NCBI RefSeq assembly: GCF_018132105.1
Contig: NZ_JWHL01000008.1
Location: forward strand, 1-64,000
Source: Methanocalculus chunghsingensis
GTDB lineage: Archaea; Halobacteriota; Methanomicrobia; Methanomicrobiales; Methanocorpusculaceae
Direction: 5' to 3'
Length of the DNA: 64,000 nucleotides
Position 1 is the first letter of the stretch. Each line of letters begins with the position of its first letter. Under the pieces are notes generated by a model, which was given only the letters and a program-made list of their open reading frames with translations, was not told the DNA's origin and ran no database searches. The translations under genes and the position numbers were made by a program. Positions 26,341 through 34,634 of this stretch are shown one piece after another.

Positions 26341-28227
26341 TCATCCTACCCACCCATTTAGGATTACAACATCATTAAAGCCGATATATCCATTTGCATC
26401 ATAGTCATAATGCAGAATGCGGCCATGATCACCATCGCGTATCGGCCCGATGTTGCGATAATACACCACGACATCATTAAAGCCCAGTCGTCCATTTCCA
26501 TCAAGATCATTATAATGCATCCCCTGAATGAAAGGTTCAGAATTGGAGCTGGGAGAGATACTCCTCTGATCCGGGAAATCGCCCTCAAGTCCTCCGGGGA
26601 ACGGGAGCCGATCCTTAACGATAATCTCCGAAGAAATAACAACCGAACGATATAAATTCCCCTGTTTATCCTCAACCTCGAAAACCGGTCCATCGACCTC
26701 ATCCAGAATACCCAGAATATACTCTCCGGTTGTAGAGGTGCGTATTGTGAGGTCGAGAAGATGGATGGTTCCATGTCCGGAATCACCATTCAGATCGATG
26801 GCACGACACCATACAGTACTCGATGGGAGAAGAGAGAGATCATTGAACTGTGCCCATGTGGGGAAGGTAAGATCAACAATCGGCAATAGATCAAGGAATG
26901 GGTTCTCTGTTCCCACGGTAACAGTGAGATTATATCCGGAGAGATCATCGGGAACCTGCCCCTCCGGAACTCTCAGGAACAGGCTGAATGAGTGATCCTT
27001 GTCAGGAACAGAGATGATCTTGTCGGGTACGAAATAGAGTTCCGGTGCAGGCGTTACCCGTATCAGGTCGGTCATGGTCACCGTACTCCTCCCCTCCTCA
27101 TTTTCAACCGTCAGGCTGACTGTATACAGACCGGGAGTTGTATAGGTATGTCGGGGATTTTCAACATCGGAAGTCGCACCGTCACCAAAATCCCAATGCC
27201 AGCTTAAAGGAGCCCGTTCAACCAGCTCCTGCCGGGTATAGGTGAACTGGATGGAGAGCGGAACGGAGTTTGTCGTATCCAGACGGGTATGGCTGAAACC
27301 GGCTATCGGAGGAAGAGGGTTACCTCTTGGAGCAAAGATTGCGATCCGGGCATTTCCCGTATCAACCGCATATACATACGGAGTTCTCCCGGTCTGGCCA
27401 ACCATCCTCACCGCAACACCACGGGGGAAACGAAGGTGATCAGAACCGAATATGGCAAGAATGTCGCCCGTATCATTCCACTTTTTTATCTGGCGGGCAT
27501 TATAATCAACATTATAGATATCCCCTGCATCAGAAACCGTGATACCATAACCACCGGTCGTCCACTGGTTTATATACTCGCCATCGGGAGCGAATTTCTG
27601 AATCCGACTATTTATCTCATCCATTACATAGAGATTTCCCATATTGTCAACCGTAACCCCGCTCGGATACCTGAATCTCCCTTCAGAGGTACCTGATCCA
27701 CCTAAAAAACGTATATGTGTCCCTGATTTAGTGAATATCTGGATCCTGTTGTTCCCGGTATCAGCGATATAGATGTATGCGGCATCAACTGCAATCCCTG
27801 AAGGCTGGAGCAAACCATATTCACCGGAACCATATGATCCAAAAGATAAGAGGTGGGATCCATTTTGGGCAAAGACCTGAACCCGGTTGTTGCCGGTATC
27901 TGCTACATAGATCCTCCCACTATCATCGACGGCAACGCCCCGGGGTTGTGAAAAGCCGCCATCAGCAACCCCTTCTCCCCCCCACTGACGAATAAAGCTG
28001 CCATAACCATCAAACATCTGGATACGATGGTTATCGGTATCAGCTACATAGATATTCCCCTGGATGTCCACAGCAATACCAATCGGTGTCAGGAACTCCC
28101 CATCACCCGATCCGGATGTCCCAAACGACCCGATGAAAATATACTCCTCCAGTGCGGATGAAGGGGTGCCGGCAATGAGTGCCAGCCCGAACAGTAGTAC
28201 AAAAATGATTTTTTTCCCTGGTATCAT
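26341..28227 (-). CDS. Exported NHL/PKD/cohesin-like/dockerin protein
   Basis: This 628-residue protein has a signal peptide (IIFVLLFGLALIAGTPSSA), a six-bladed NHL propeller (about 28-305, e.g. RIYVADTGNNRVQVF), a PKD domain (about 312-400, WHWDFGDGATSD), a cohesin-like domain (about 405-545, with LSGYNLTVTV, LTFPTWAQF and VWCRAIDL) and a C-terminal dockerin with two intact F-hand-like loops, DLDGNGRLGFND and DYDANGYIGFND. The module order differs from the two longest cluster members, which begin with the cohesin-like domain. No catalytic module is seen. The role is probably structural or adhesive at the cell surface. Confidence 0.85.
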   Translation of the reverse strand: MIPGKKIIFVLLFGLALIAGTPSSALEEYIFIGSFGTSGSGDGEFLTPIGIAVDIQGNIYVADTDNHRIQMFDGYGSFIRQWGGEGVADGGFSQPRGVAVDDSGRIYVADTGNNRVQVFAQNGSHLLSFGSYGSGEYGLLQPSGIAVDAAYIYIADTGNNRIQIFTKSGTHIRFLGGSGTSEGRFRYPSGVTVDNMGNLYVMDEINSRIQKFAPDGEYINQWTTGGYGITVSDAGDIYNVDYNARQIKKWNDTGDILAIFGSDHLRFPRGVAVRMVGQTGRTPYVYAVDTGNARIAIFAPRGNPLPPIAGFSHTRLDTTNSVPLSIQFTYTRQELVERAPLSWHWDFGDGATSDVENPRHTYTTPGLYTVSLTVENEEGRSTVTMTDLIRVTPAPELYFVPDKIISVPDKDHSFSLFLRVPEGQVPDDLSGYNLTVTVGTENPFLDLLPIVDLTFPTWAQFNDLSLLPSSTVWCRAIDLNGDSGHGTIHLLDLTIRTSTTGEYILGILDEVDGPVFEVEDKQGNLYRSVVISSEIIVKDRLPFPGGLEGDFPDQRSISPSSNSEPFIQGMHYNDLDGNGRLGFNDVVVYYRNIGPIRDGDHGRILHYDYDANGYIGFNDVVILNGWVG

Positions 28228-28363
28228 CGATGATCACATCCATTCATTCCATGGAGTCCGGACAGTGCTTCATGATGAACTGCCTGACCGCCCTCTATCA
28301 GAATGCATACTCGTTTCTCTCTCCCCTCGGCAATAGATCCCATCTGACGTTCTCTCTTCAGTA

Positions 28364-30655
28364 TCATATACCATCTCCGCCCGGTGGCCCGGTCATCCCC
28401 AGATATGCGTAGGCAATATAGGCTGCATCAGCTCCATCCACCACTCCGTCTTCGTTGAAGTCGGCCTCCTTAACACCCTCACCATATCCTGCTGCCATAT
28501 AGGCGACCCGTGAGAGATCCCCGATATCGATCCGTCCATTTCTGTTCAGATCACCCCTGAGGTGGACAGTGATGAAGTCATTTTGAACCATGGTTGCCAT
28601 TCCTCCCTGATTACCGGCAGTAAGTGAGACGGTGTACGTGCCTGGAGAGGAATATATCTTTTCAGGATACCGGGAGACATTCATCGTCCCATCTCCGAGA
28701 TTCCAGTTCCATGAGGTGACACGCCCCATAGAGATATCATCAAACCGAACCGTAAGCGGGGCATATCCTGAACGGGGAGTGGCAGTGAAGGCTGGAGATG
28801 GTGGAGCAACAGGACCATGATAGGTGATGATGGCAACCCTGTGGAGGCTGCTGTCGGTAATATAGAGAGTCCCATTACAATCGACGGCGATGCCGGAAGG
28901 GGAGGTGATATCAACCGAAGAGGGGGCCTCATTGTTGATTATATGAAGAATCTCTCCATTCAGATCCATGGCAACGATCCTGGTGTTCCCCGTATCAGCG
29001 ACATAGAAAAACCCTTCCGGGCTCCATGCCAGATCCCTGGGACGGTTCAGCTGATCATCACCGGCGTCATACTCCCCAAATACCCGGAAATCCAGAGAGA
29101 GGTCGATAGCGACGATACGGTTATTCTCCCGATCTGCTATATAGATCGTCTCTGAGGGATCGATTGTCATCCCTTGTGGGTACTGGAACTGCCAGATGCC
29201 GCTCCCATACGATCCTCGACTCCAGACAAGATCTCCATCCGGATTAAAGAGCTGGATCCGATGGTTCGATGTGTCGGAGACATACATGAATCCTGAACGG
29301 TTCACCACCACATCGCCAGGGAAGAGAAGCTCCCCATGTTCCGACCCCCGTGATCCAATCTCTCTCTGATAACTTCCGGAAGAATCAAAGGTGATAATCC
29401 GGTGGTTTCCTGCATCAGCAAGGTAGATGTCACCCTTCGCATCGACACAAAGACCAACCGGAACACTCAGATCTGCTCCTATACTCTTTATGACACTTCC
29501 TTCATTATCAAAGATCATAACCCGGTTATTCTGCCTGTCGGCAACGATGATCTCCCCGGCAGGAGAGACGGCGATTCCGGCTGGATCCCGAAACCGGACG
29601 GGTGAAAAGCCATATGATCCAAATGTTCTGCTGAGGAGATATCCGGGTTCGGTCCTGAAGATAACGGTATTGGAGATACCTTCGCTATACCCTCCCAGTA
29701 CCACCAGTCGGATCTGATAGTCGGTATATGGAGCCAGGCCATCCAGAATGGTCTCCCCGGCATCAGGGGGAATCGGGGTATGATTACCTGCTTCCCATCT
29801 TGTTCCGCCATCTGTACTCACCTCAGGGTGTACTGATTGTGCATCAACAGCAGGAGTCCAGGTGAGGTGTGCGGATCCGGATGTAGTGTTTATCACCGTC
29901 AGATCGGTGACGGGGATCACAGGTCTGGGGGTTGGGGTCGGAGCAGGCGTCGGCGTCGGAACCGGAGTGGGAGTGGCCGTAGGTGTCGGCTCAGGAGTCG
30001 GAGCAGGCGTCGGCGTCGGAACCGGAGTGGGAGTGGCCGTAGGTGTCGGCTCAGGGGTCGGAGCAGGCGTCGGCGTCGGCGTCGGAACCGGAGTGGGAGT
30101 GGCCGTAGGTGTCGGCTCAGGGGTCGGAGCAGGCCTGACGACCACCTCAACTGGTGTCAGGTGAGGTAGATACAGGCCACCCTGTCGATCATCAATCAGG
30201 GATTCTTCGGATAGATGAACCGTTGTATTGCCAGGCGAGAGAGCATGCAGGGTAAATGAGATGAGGGTGACATTGCCGGTTCCCCCTGCCCCCGTAAGAT
30301 CTATCGCCTTGCACCAGACCGCATCAGCAGGAGATCCACTCTTCTGGTAGGTGGAAAGATACGCCCATTCCGGAAAGGCAATTTGATCTATCTCAACAAT
30401 ACCCGGTTCACCGAGATACATGCTGATGTTGTATCCGGCAAACCCACTCCGGGCTGGATCCAGGTAGAGTGTTATCGCCAGCTTCTCACCAGAAGTTAGC
30501 GAAAGGATCCCCGGCTCTGCTATGATGACCGGGGGAAGATCCCCTTCGTCCATGGGATTGGGGTTCAGGGATAACAGACCGGAGTGGGCAGAAGCAGATG
30601 TACAGATTGAGAGAAGGCAGAGAGAAACCAGCAGAAGCAGATACCATAAAGGCAT
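28364..30655 (-). CDS. Exported cohesin-like/FN3/NHL/PKD/dockerin protein
   Basis: This 763-residue protein has a signal peptide ([21 protein letters not shown]), a cohesin-like domain (about 30-170, [27 protein letters not shown]), a Pro/Thr linker of near-perfect repeats (about 175-250), a fibronectin type III domain, six NHL repeats, a PKD domain (WNWNLGDGT) and a dockerin with both calcium loops intact ([24 protein letters not shown]). ATG 30655 gives the signal peptide at the N-terminus; the frame is open up to 30823 and earlier ATGs cannot be excluded. The linker is encoded by 60-base tandem repeats. Confidence 0.84.
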   Translation of the reverse strand: MPLWYLLLLVSLCLLSICTSASAHSGLLSLNPNPMDEGDLPPVIIAEPGILSLTSGEKLAITLYLDPARSGFAGYNISMYLGEPGIVEIDQIAFPEWAYLSTYQKSGSPADAVWCKAIDLTGAGGTGNVTLISFTLHALSPGNTTVHLSEESLIDDRQGGLYLPHLTPVEVVVRPAPTPEPTPTATPTPVPTPTPTPAPTPEPTPTATPTPVPTPTPAPTPEPTPTATPTPVPTPTPAPTPTPRPVIPVTDLTVINTTSGSAHLTWTPAVDAQSVHPEVSTDGGTRWEAGNHTPIPPDAGETILDGLAPYTDYQIRLVVLGGYSEGISNTVIFRTEPGYLLSRTFGSYGFSPVRFRDPAGIAVSPAGEIIVADRQNNRVMIFDNEGSVIKSIGADLSVPVGLCVDAKGDIYLADAGNHRIITFDSSGSYQREIGSRGSEHGELLFPGDVVVNRSGFMYVSDTSNHRIQLFNPDGDLVWSRGSYGSGIWQFQYPQGMTIDPSETIYIADRENNRIVAIDLSLDFRVFGEYDAGDDQLNRPRDLAWSPEGFFYVADTGNTRIVAMDLNGEILHIINNEAPSSVDITSPSGIAVDCNGTLYITDSSLHRVAIITYHGPVAPPSPAFTATPRSGYAPLTVRFDDISMGRVTSWNWNLGDGTMNVSRYPEKIYSSPGTYTVSLTAGNQGGMATMVQNDFITVHLRGDLNRNGRIDIGDLSRVAYMAAGYGEGVKEADFNEDGVVDGADAAYIAYAYLGMTGPPGGDGI
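29941..30126. repeat. Three tandem 60-66 bp repeats encoding the Pro/Thr linker
   Basis: Copies run 29941-30000, 30001-30060 and 30061-30126. The first two differ at a single base and the third has an extra 6 bases. They encode a PTPxP-type linker in the exported cohesin-dockerin protein. Such high identity in a synonymous-tolerant region points to recent duplication and probable length variation between strains. Confidence 0.9.
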
Positions 30656-30887
30656 CCCGAGAGATACGAAGCGAGACCGGAATAGCAGGTTTTTTGGTTC
30701 CCTTTTGAGAGAATACACTCCATTGTTTCGGGATTCATACCCCCCGGTACAGGATACCATGACATTCTCTGGTCGTATCCTAAGCGGCGTTGAAGGGGAA
30801 ATAGTATTATCAACCCGTATCATTTTCTCTATTTAATCGTGAAGCCTTCATCTCCGGGAAAAGAGAGAGGGGATCAGGATTCTCTCC

Positions 30888-32747
30888 TCATGACCATTCC
30901 AACGCATTATACAGGGTTATAACGTCATTAAACCCAATCCATCCATTCTCATCATAATCAAAATAATCGATATCCCCATGCTCTCCTTCCTTGATCGTAT
31001 TCATATAGTTATAGAAGATGACAATATCATTGAACCCGATAAACCCGTTTCCATCGAGATCCTCATAGGTTCCCGATATTTTCCCCCTCATGGTCGGATT
31101 TGGAAATGAACCAAATGGCAGGACATCAGAGATGCGTATCTGCTTTGATTGAACAATAACCCCATTATTTGGTTGGTATGTCCGTCCTTCACGATCCTGA
31201 ATTGCACGCGGACCGCCGCCCACCATCATCATCGCATTTCCTCGCGTTGTGCCACCCTCAACCGTCAGATCCAGTAGATGTATCTCCCTGCTCGCCACGA
31301 CATCGGAGCGTATATCGGTTGCTGTACAGGTAACAACGACAGATGGAAGGTTTGAGACGTGATCAAAATGAGCCCATGCAGGGAACTCCACATCAATGTA
31401 TTCTGCAACCCCGTTATCTGTAAGAGAGAGTGTCAGATTGAATCCCGAGAGAACACCGGATCCTCCGGCTGGATAGACAAGCCAGAGCCCGAACTTCTCG
31501 GTCTGTCCGGGTCCCAACCGGATCTCGTATCTGTCCTCCAGAGTATAGGGCCGGAACTCAAGATACGGCATCACAGGAGCCTCAGTGACCGTGATACAAT
31601 TCGTCTTCACCTCTGTTGAGCTCCCCTCGTTATTTGTAACCGTCAGGGTTATTGTATAGGTTCCCGGTGTTTCGTACCGATATTGGGGGTTTTGCTCGGT
31701 GAGTACTGTTCCGTCTCCCAGATCCCATCTCCATGATGTCGGGTTATTGAAAGATTCGTCTGTAAACCAGACATTAAGGGGTGCTGATCCATGGGTTGGC
31801 GATGCGGTAAACCCTGCAACCGGAGGAAGAGGATATCCTGCCGGTACCCAGATGGACACCCGGTTATTCCCGGTATCTGCAACATAAACAAAAGGCGTCA
31901 GGCCAAGTCCTCCGGATCTTCGGACTGCAACACCACGGGGGCTTGAGAATTCTGCATCTCCTGCACCACCGGATCCAAACACAAGGAGCGTCTCACCTTC
32001 AGGGGTCTGCTTGATGATCCGATCATTGGCGGGATCGGCGAGATACACCAGGTTATTGTCATCAGCAGCGATGCCATATCCTGGTGTATCCCAGGCCCTC
32101 TGGAATGTGCCAGCAGTATTAAAACACTGAATCCGGCCGTTCAGGTCATCGATAACATAGATATAACCTGATTCATTCACCATCACGTCAACAGGATTGA
32201 GAAACTGCCCCTCACCGGTTCCGGGACCTCCAAAAGACTCAAAGACCCCGCTTATACGGTTAATCTTCTGTATCCTGTTATTACCGGAGTCTGCAACATA
32301 AATCCAGTTGATTGTATCGACCGCAATACCGGTCGGGCTGGTGAGCTGTCCCGCACCATCTCCATATGAACCATAGGAACGCTGATACACACCTTCCGAG
32401 TCATACACGACAATCCGGTGGTTGTTGGTATCCGCAACATAGACCCGATCGCCCCGATCGACTGCGATCCCCTTTGGATACTGAAACTCCAGTTCACCGG
32501 TTCCAAATGAACCCCATTCCCTGATGAAAGTACCGGCCTGATCAAACTTGACAACCCGGCTGTTATATGTATCAGCAACATAGACATTACCGGTCGAATC
32601 GATGGCAACATCGTACGGGCGATCAAATGGCGAATCCAGTACCTCAAACGACTTGAAAAAGATATACTCCTCCTCTGCCAGACATGGTGAACAGAGGAGG
32701 CCAAGACCGAGAATTACTCCAAGGTATATCAATGTAGTACACTTCAT
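30888..32747 (-). CDS. Exported NHL/PKD/cohesin-like/dockerin protein
   Basis: This 619-residue protein has a signal peptide (LIYLGVILGLGLLCSPCLA), six NHL repeats (about 30-305, e.g. RVYVADTNNHRIVVY), a PKD domain (WRWDLGDGT), a cohesin-like domain (about 410-545, LSGFNLTLSL, VEFPAWAHF, VTCTATDI) and a dockerin with two intact loops (DLDGNGFIGFND, DYDENGWIGFND). ATG 32747 is chosen over the ATG at 32792 since it begins the signal peptide and has AGGAT upstream. It is closely related in layout to the 26341-28227 and 34635-36578 genes, suggesting tandem duplication. Confidence 0.85.
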   Translation of the reverse strand: MKCTTLIYLGVILGLGLLCSPCLAEEEYIFFKSFEVLDSPFDRPYDVAIDSTGNVYVADTYNSRVVKFDQAGTFIREWGSFGTGELEFQYPKGIAVDRGDRVYVADTNNHRIVVYDSEGVYQRSYGSYGDGAGQLTSPTGIAVDTINWIYVADSGNNRIQKINRISGVFESFGGPGTGEGQFLNPVDVMVNESGYIYVIDDLNGRIQCFNTAGTFQRAWDTPGYGIAADDNNLVYLADPANDRIIKQTPEGETLLVFGSGGAGDAEFSSPRGVAVRRSGGLGLTPFVYVADTGNNRVSIWVPAGYPLPPVAGFTASPTHGSAPLNVWFTDESFNNPTSWRWDLGDGTVLTEQNPQYRYETPGTYTITLTVTNNEGSSTEVKTNCITVTEAPVMPYLEFRPYTLEDRYEIRLGPGQTEKFGLWLVYPAGGSGVLSGFNLTLSLTDNGVAEYIDVEFPAWAHFDHVSNLPSVVVTCTATDIRSDVVASREIHLLDLTVEGGTTRGNAMMMVGGGPRAIQDREGRTYQPNNGVIVQSKQIRISDVLPFGSFPNPTMRGKISGTYEDLDGNGFIGFNDIVIFYNYMNTIKEGEHGDIDYFDYDENGWIGFNDVITLYNALEWS

Positions 32748-32843
32748 ATCCTGACACCCGCGTTTATTAAACAATCCATTGTTTATCAGCAACCTAAACC
32801 ATTCCAGATACCTGTCATCATCCTTTCAGCACCCTGCCGGTTT

Positions 32844-34556
32844 TCAGACCATCTCGTAGAGCACCACCACATCATTAAACCCGATTCGGCCGTTTCCATC
32901 ATAATCAAAGAGCTCTATCTGGCCAAAGTCTCCGAGTCGCAACACCTCGATATTTTCATAGAATAAGATGACATCATTAAACCCGATTCTTCCATTGCCA
33001 TCAAGATCCTCATAAAGCCGATCTCCGGTCATATCCTGGGGTTTTGGAAAGAATCCTCCTTGAGGCTTTGGAAAATGGCGAAGGAGATTAATATAATCAC
33101 TTTTTGTGATGGTATCAGATCCGCCGCCATTTCTGACCATGAGGCTGACAGTATAGATTCCCGGGGTAGTGTAGCTGTATACCGGGTTTTCAAGGGTTGA
33201 TTCACCGCCATCACCAAACATCCAGTGCCACTCATCGATGGTTCCTGATGAGAGATCACTAAATGAGATAGAGAGGGGAGCATTGCCTTCTCTGATATCG
33301 GCATCGAATGCTGCCGATGGAGGTGGCGGATGTGCGGTGATGATGGAGTCCGTGATTATATGATCCTCCCCACCTGCATTCGTGACGGTGAGAGAGATCG
33401 AATAGGTGCCAGGATCCTGATAGACATGAACCGGATGCTGCTCTGATGAGGTTGTCCCATCCCCGAAATCCCAGAGCCATGCATCAACGGTACCTGTCGA
33501 TCGATCCGTCAGTGTAACAGGGAATGGGATAATTCCTTCAGTCTGATTGACAAAAAAATCAGCCTGGGGAGGGGGTGGCATCTCTTTGACCGTAATCGAT
33601 CGATCTTGAAGGGCCGGGCAGTACAGTCCACCCTGACGATCATCGATAAGATGCCCCTCAAGAATACCAATCCCGGCCTCTCCCGGCGCGACTGCACGGA
33701 CGGTCATCATGACAAGGGCCACTTCTCCTGTTCCGGAATCACCGGCCAGATCAACCGCCTTGCACCAGACACTCTCTGCTGGAAGCGGTCCATGCTCCGG
33801 CATATTTGCCCATGAAGGGAAGGAGACCGATGTGATCTCAAGAACCGAGGAGTCAGAGACAAAACCCGTAATATTATAGCCGGAAATGCCCTGATCCGCG
33901 TTCTCCATCACCACGGTATAGACAGCCGTCTGCCCGACGGAGAGTTCGTCCTCATCCCCTGCAAGAAGAACAGAGGATGTATCCGGTTGAGGGCTGGGTG
34001 TTGGTTCAGGAGTCGGAATGGGGGTGGGCTCAGGAGTTGGTGTCGGTCCGGGATCTGACCCAACATGCAGAAGAGCAGAGATGGGAGGGGGATATTCCCG
34101 ATAACCGGCTGCATCATCGAGATACCCCTCCCCGGAACGAATCCTGATTCCGGTCATCCCGGGGGCATCAGCCCTGATACGAAGAGTCAGGACGGTAATA
34201 TCCGAACCGCCGGGGCCGTCCCCGAGATCTGCACCCCTGCACCAGACCTCATCACCCGGAAGTGAACTCTGCTGCCGTAGATCAACCCATGAAGGGAAGA
34301 TTACCTCAACAATCTCCCCAACATCGGGGTTATCAAGATAAAAGCTTATATTAAATCCAATGAGACCATTCGGGGCAGTTATCGCCTTCAGGGTAACATC
34401 AATACTATCTCCCGTCCCTGCGGTAACCTCAGCCGGAATGAAGGCCATCTCATAGGATGATCCGGATGAGGACTCCGGAGAGACCAGAACTGCCGAACCA
34501 CCGGGTACAAGAAGCAAAGAGACTATGATAATCAGGAGCCAGACTGCCGGTTTCAT
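32844..34556 (-). CDS. Exported double cohesin-like/double PKD/dockerin protein
   Basis: This 570-residue protein has a signal peptide (LLIIIVSLLLVPGGSA), a first cohesin-like domain (about 35-165, LIGFNISFYL, VIFPSWVDL, VWCRGADL), a Pro/Thr linker (about 173-195), a second cohesin-like domain (about 200-325, ISGYNITGFV, VSFPSWANM, VWCKAVDL), two PKD domains (WLWDFGDGT, WHWMFGDGG) and a dockerin with two intact loops (DLDGNGRIGFND, DYDGNGRIGFND). It is the only member with two cohesin-like domains and no NHL propeller, so it would be the branching scaffoldin if the pairing model holds. Confidence 0.86.
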   Translation of the reverse strand: MKPAVWLLIIIVSLLLVPGGSAVLVSPESSSGSSYEMAFIPAEVTAGTGDSIDVTLKAITAPNGLIGFNISFYLDNPDVGEIVEVIFPSWVDLRQQSSLPGDEVWCRGADLGDGPGGSDITVLTLRIRADAPGMTGIRIRSGEGYLDDAAGYREYPPPISALLHVGSDPGPTPTPEPTPIPTPEPTPSPQPDTSSVLLAGDEDELSVGQTAVYTVVMENADQGISGYNITGFVSDSSVLEITSVSFPSWANMPEHGPLPAESVWCKAVDLAGDSGTGEVALVMMTVRAVAPGEAGIGILEGHLIDDRQGGLYCPALQDRSITVKEMPPPPQADFFVNQTEGIIPFPVTLTDRSTGTVDAWLWDFGDGTTSSEQHPVHVYQDPGTYSISLTVTNAGGEDHIITDSIITAHPPPPSAAFDADIREGNAPLSISFSDLSSGTIDEWHWMFGDGGESTLENPVYSYTTPGIYTVSLMVRNGGGSDTITKSDYINLLRHFPKPQGGFFPKPQDMTGDRLYEDLDGNGRIGFNDVILFYENIEVLRLGDFGQIELFDYDGNGRIGFNDVVVLYEMV

Positions 34557-34634
34557 GCCAGTATCACCATCCCTGTCCCTGCCAGATGCATAATCATAAC
34601 GAGCAATAGTTGAGAGTGAGAGGAGATTCTCCCA

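Noticed and set aside
29862-30164. Gly/Val-rich 100-residue plus-strand frame
   Set aside because: It is the reverse complement of the Pro/Thr linker repeats; its repetitive protein is a by-product of them.
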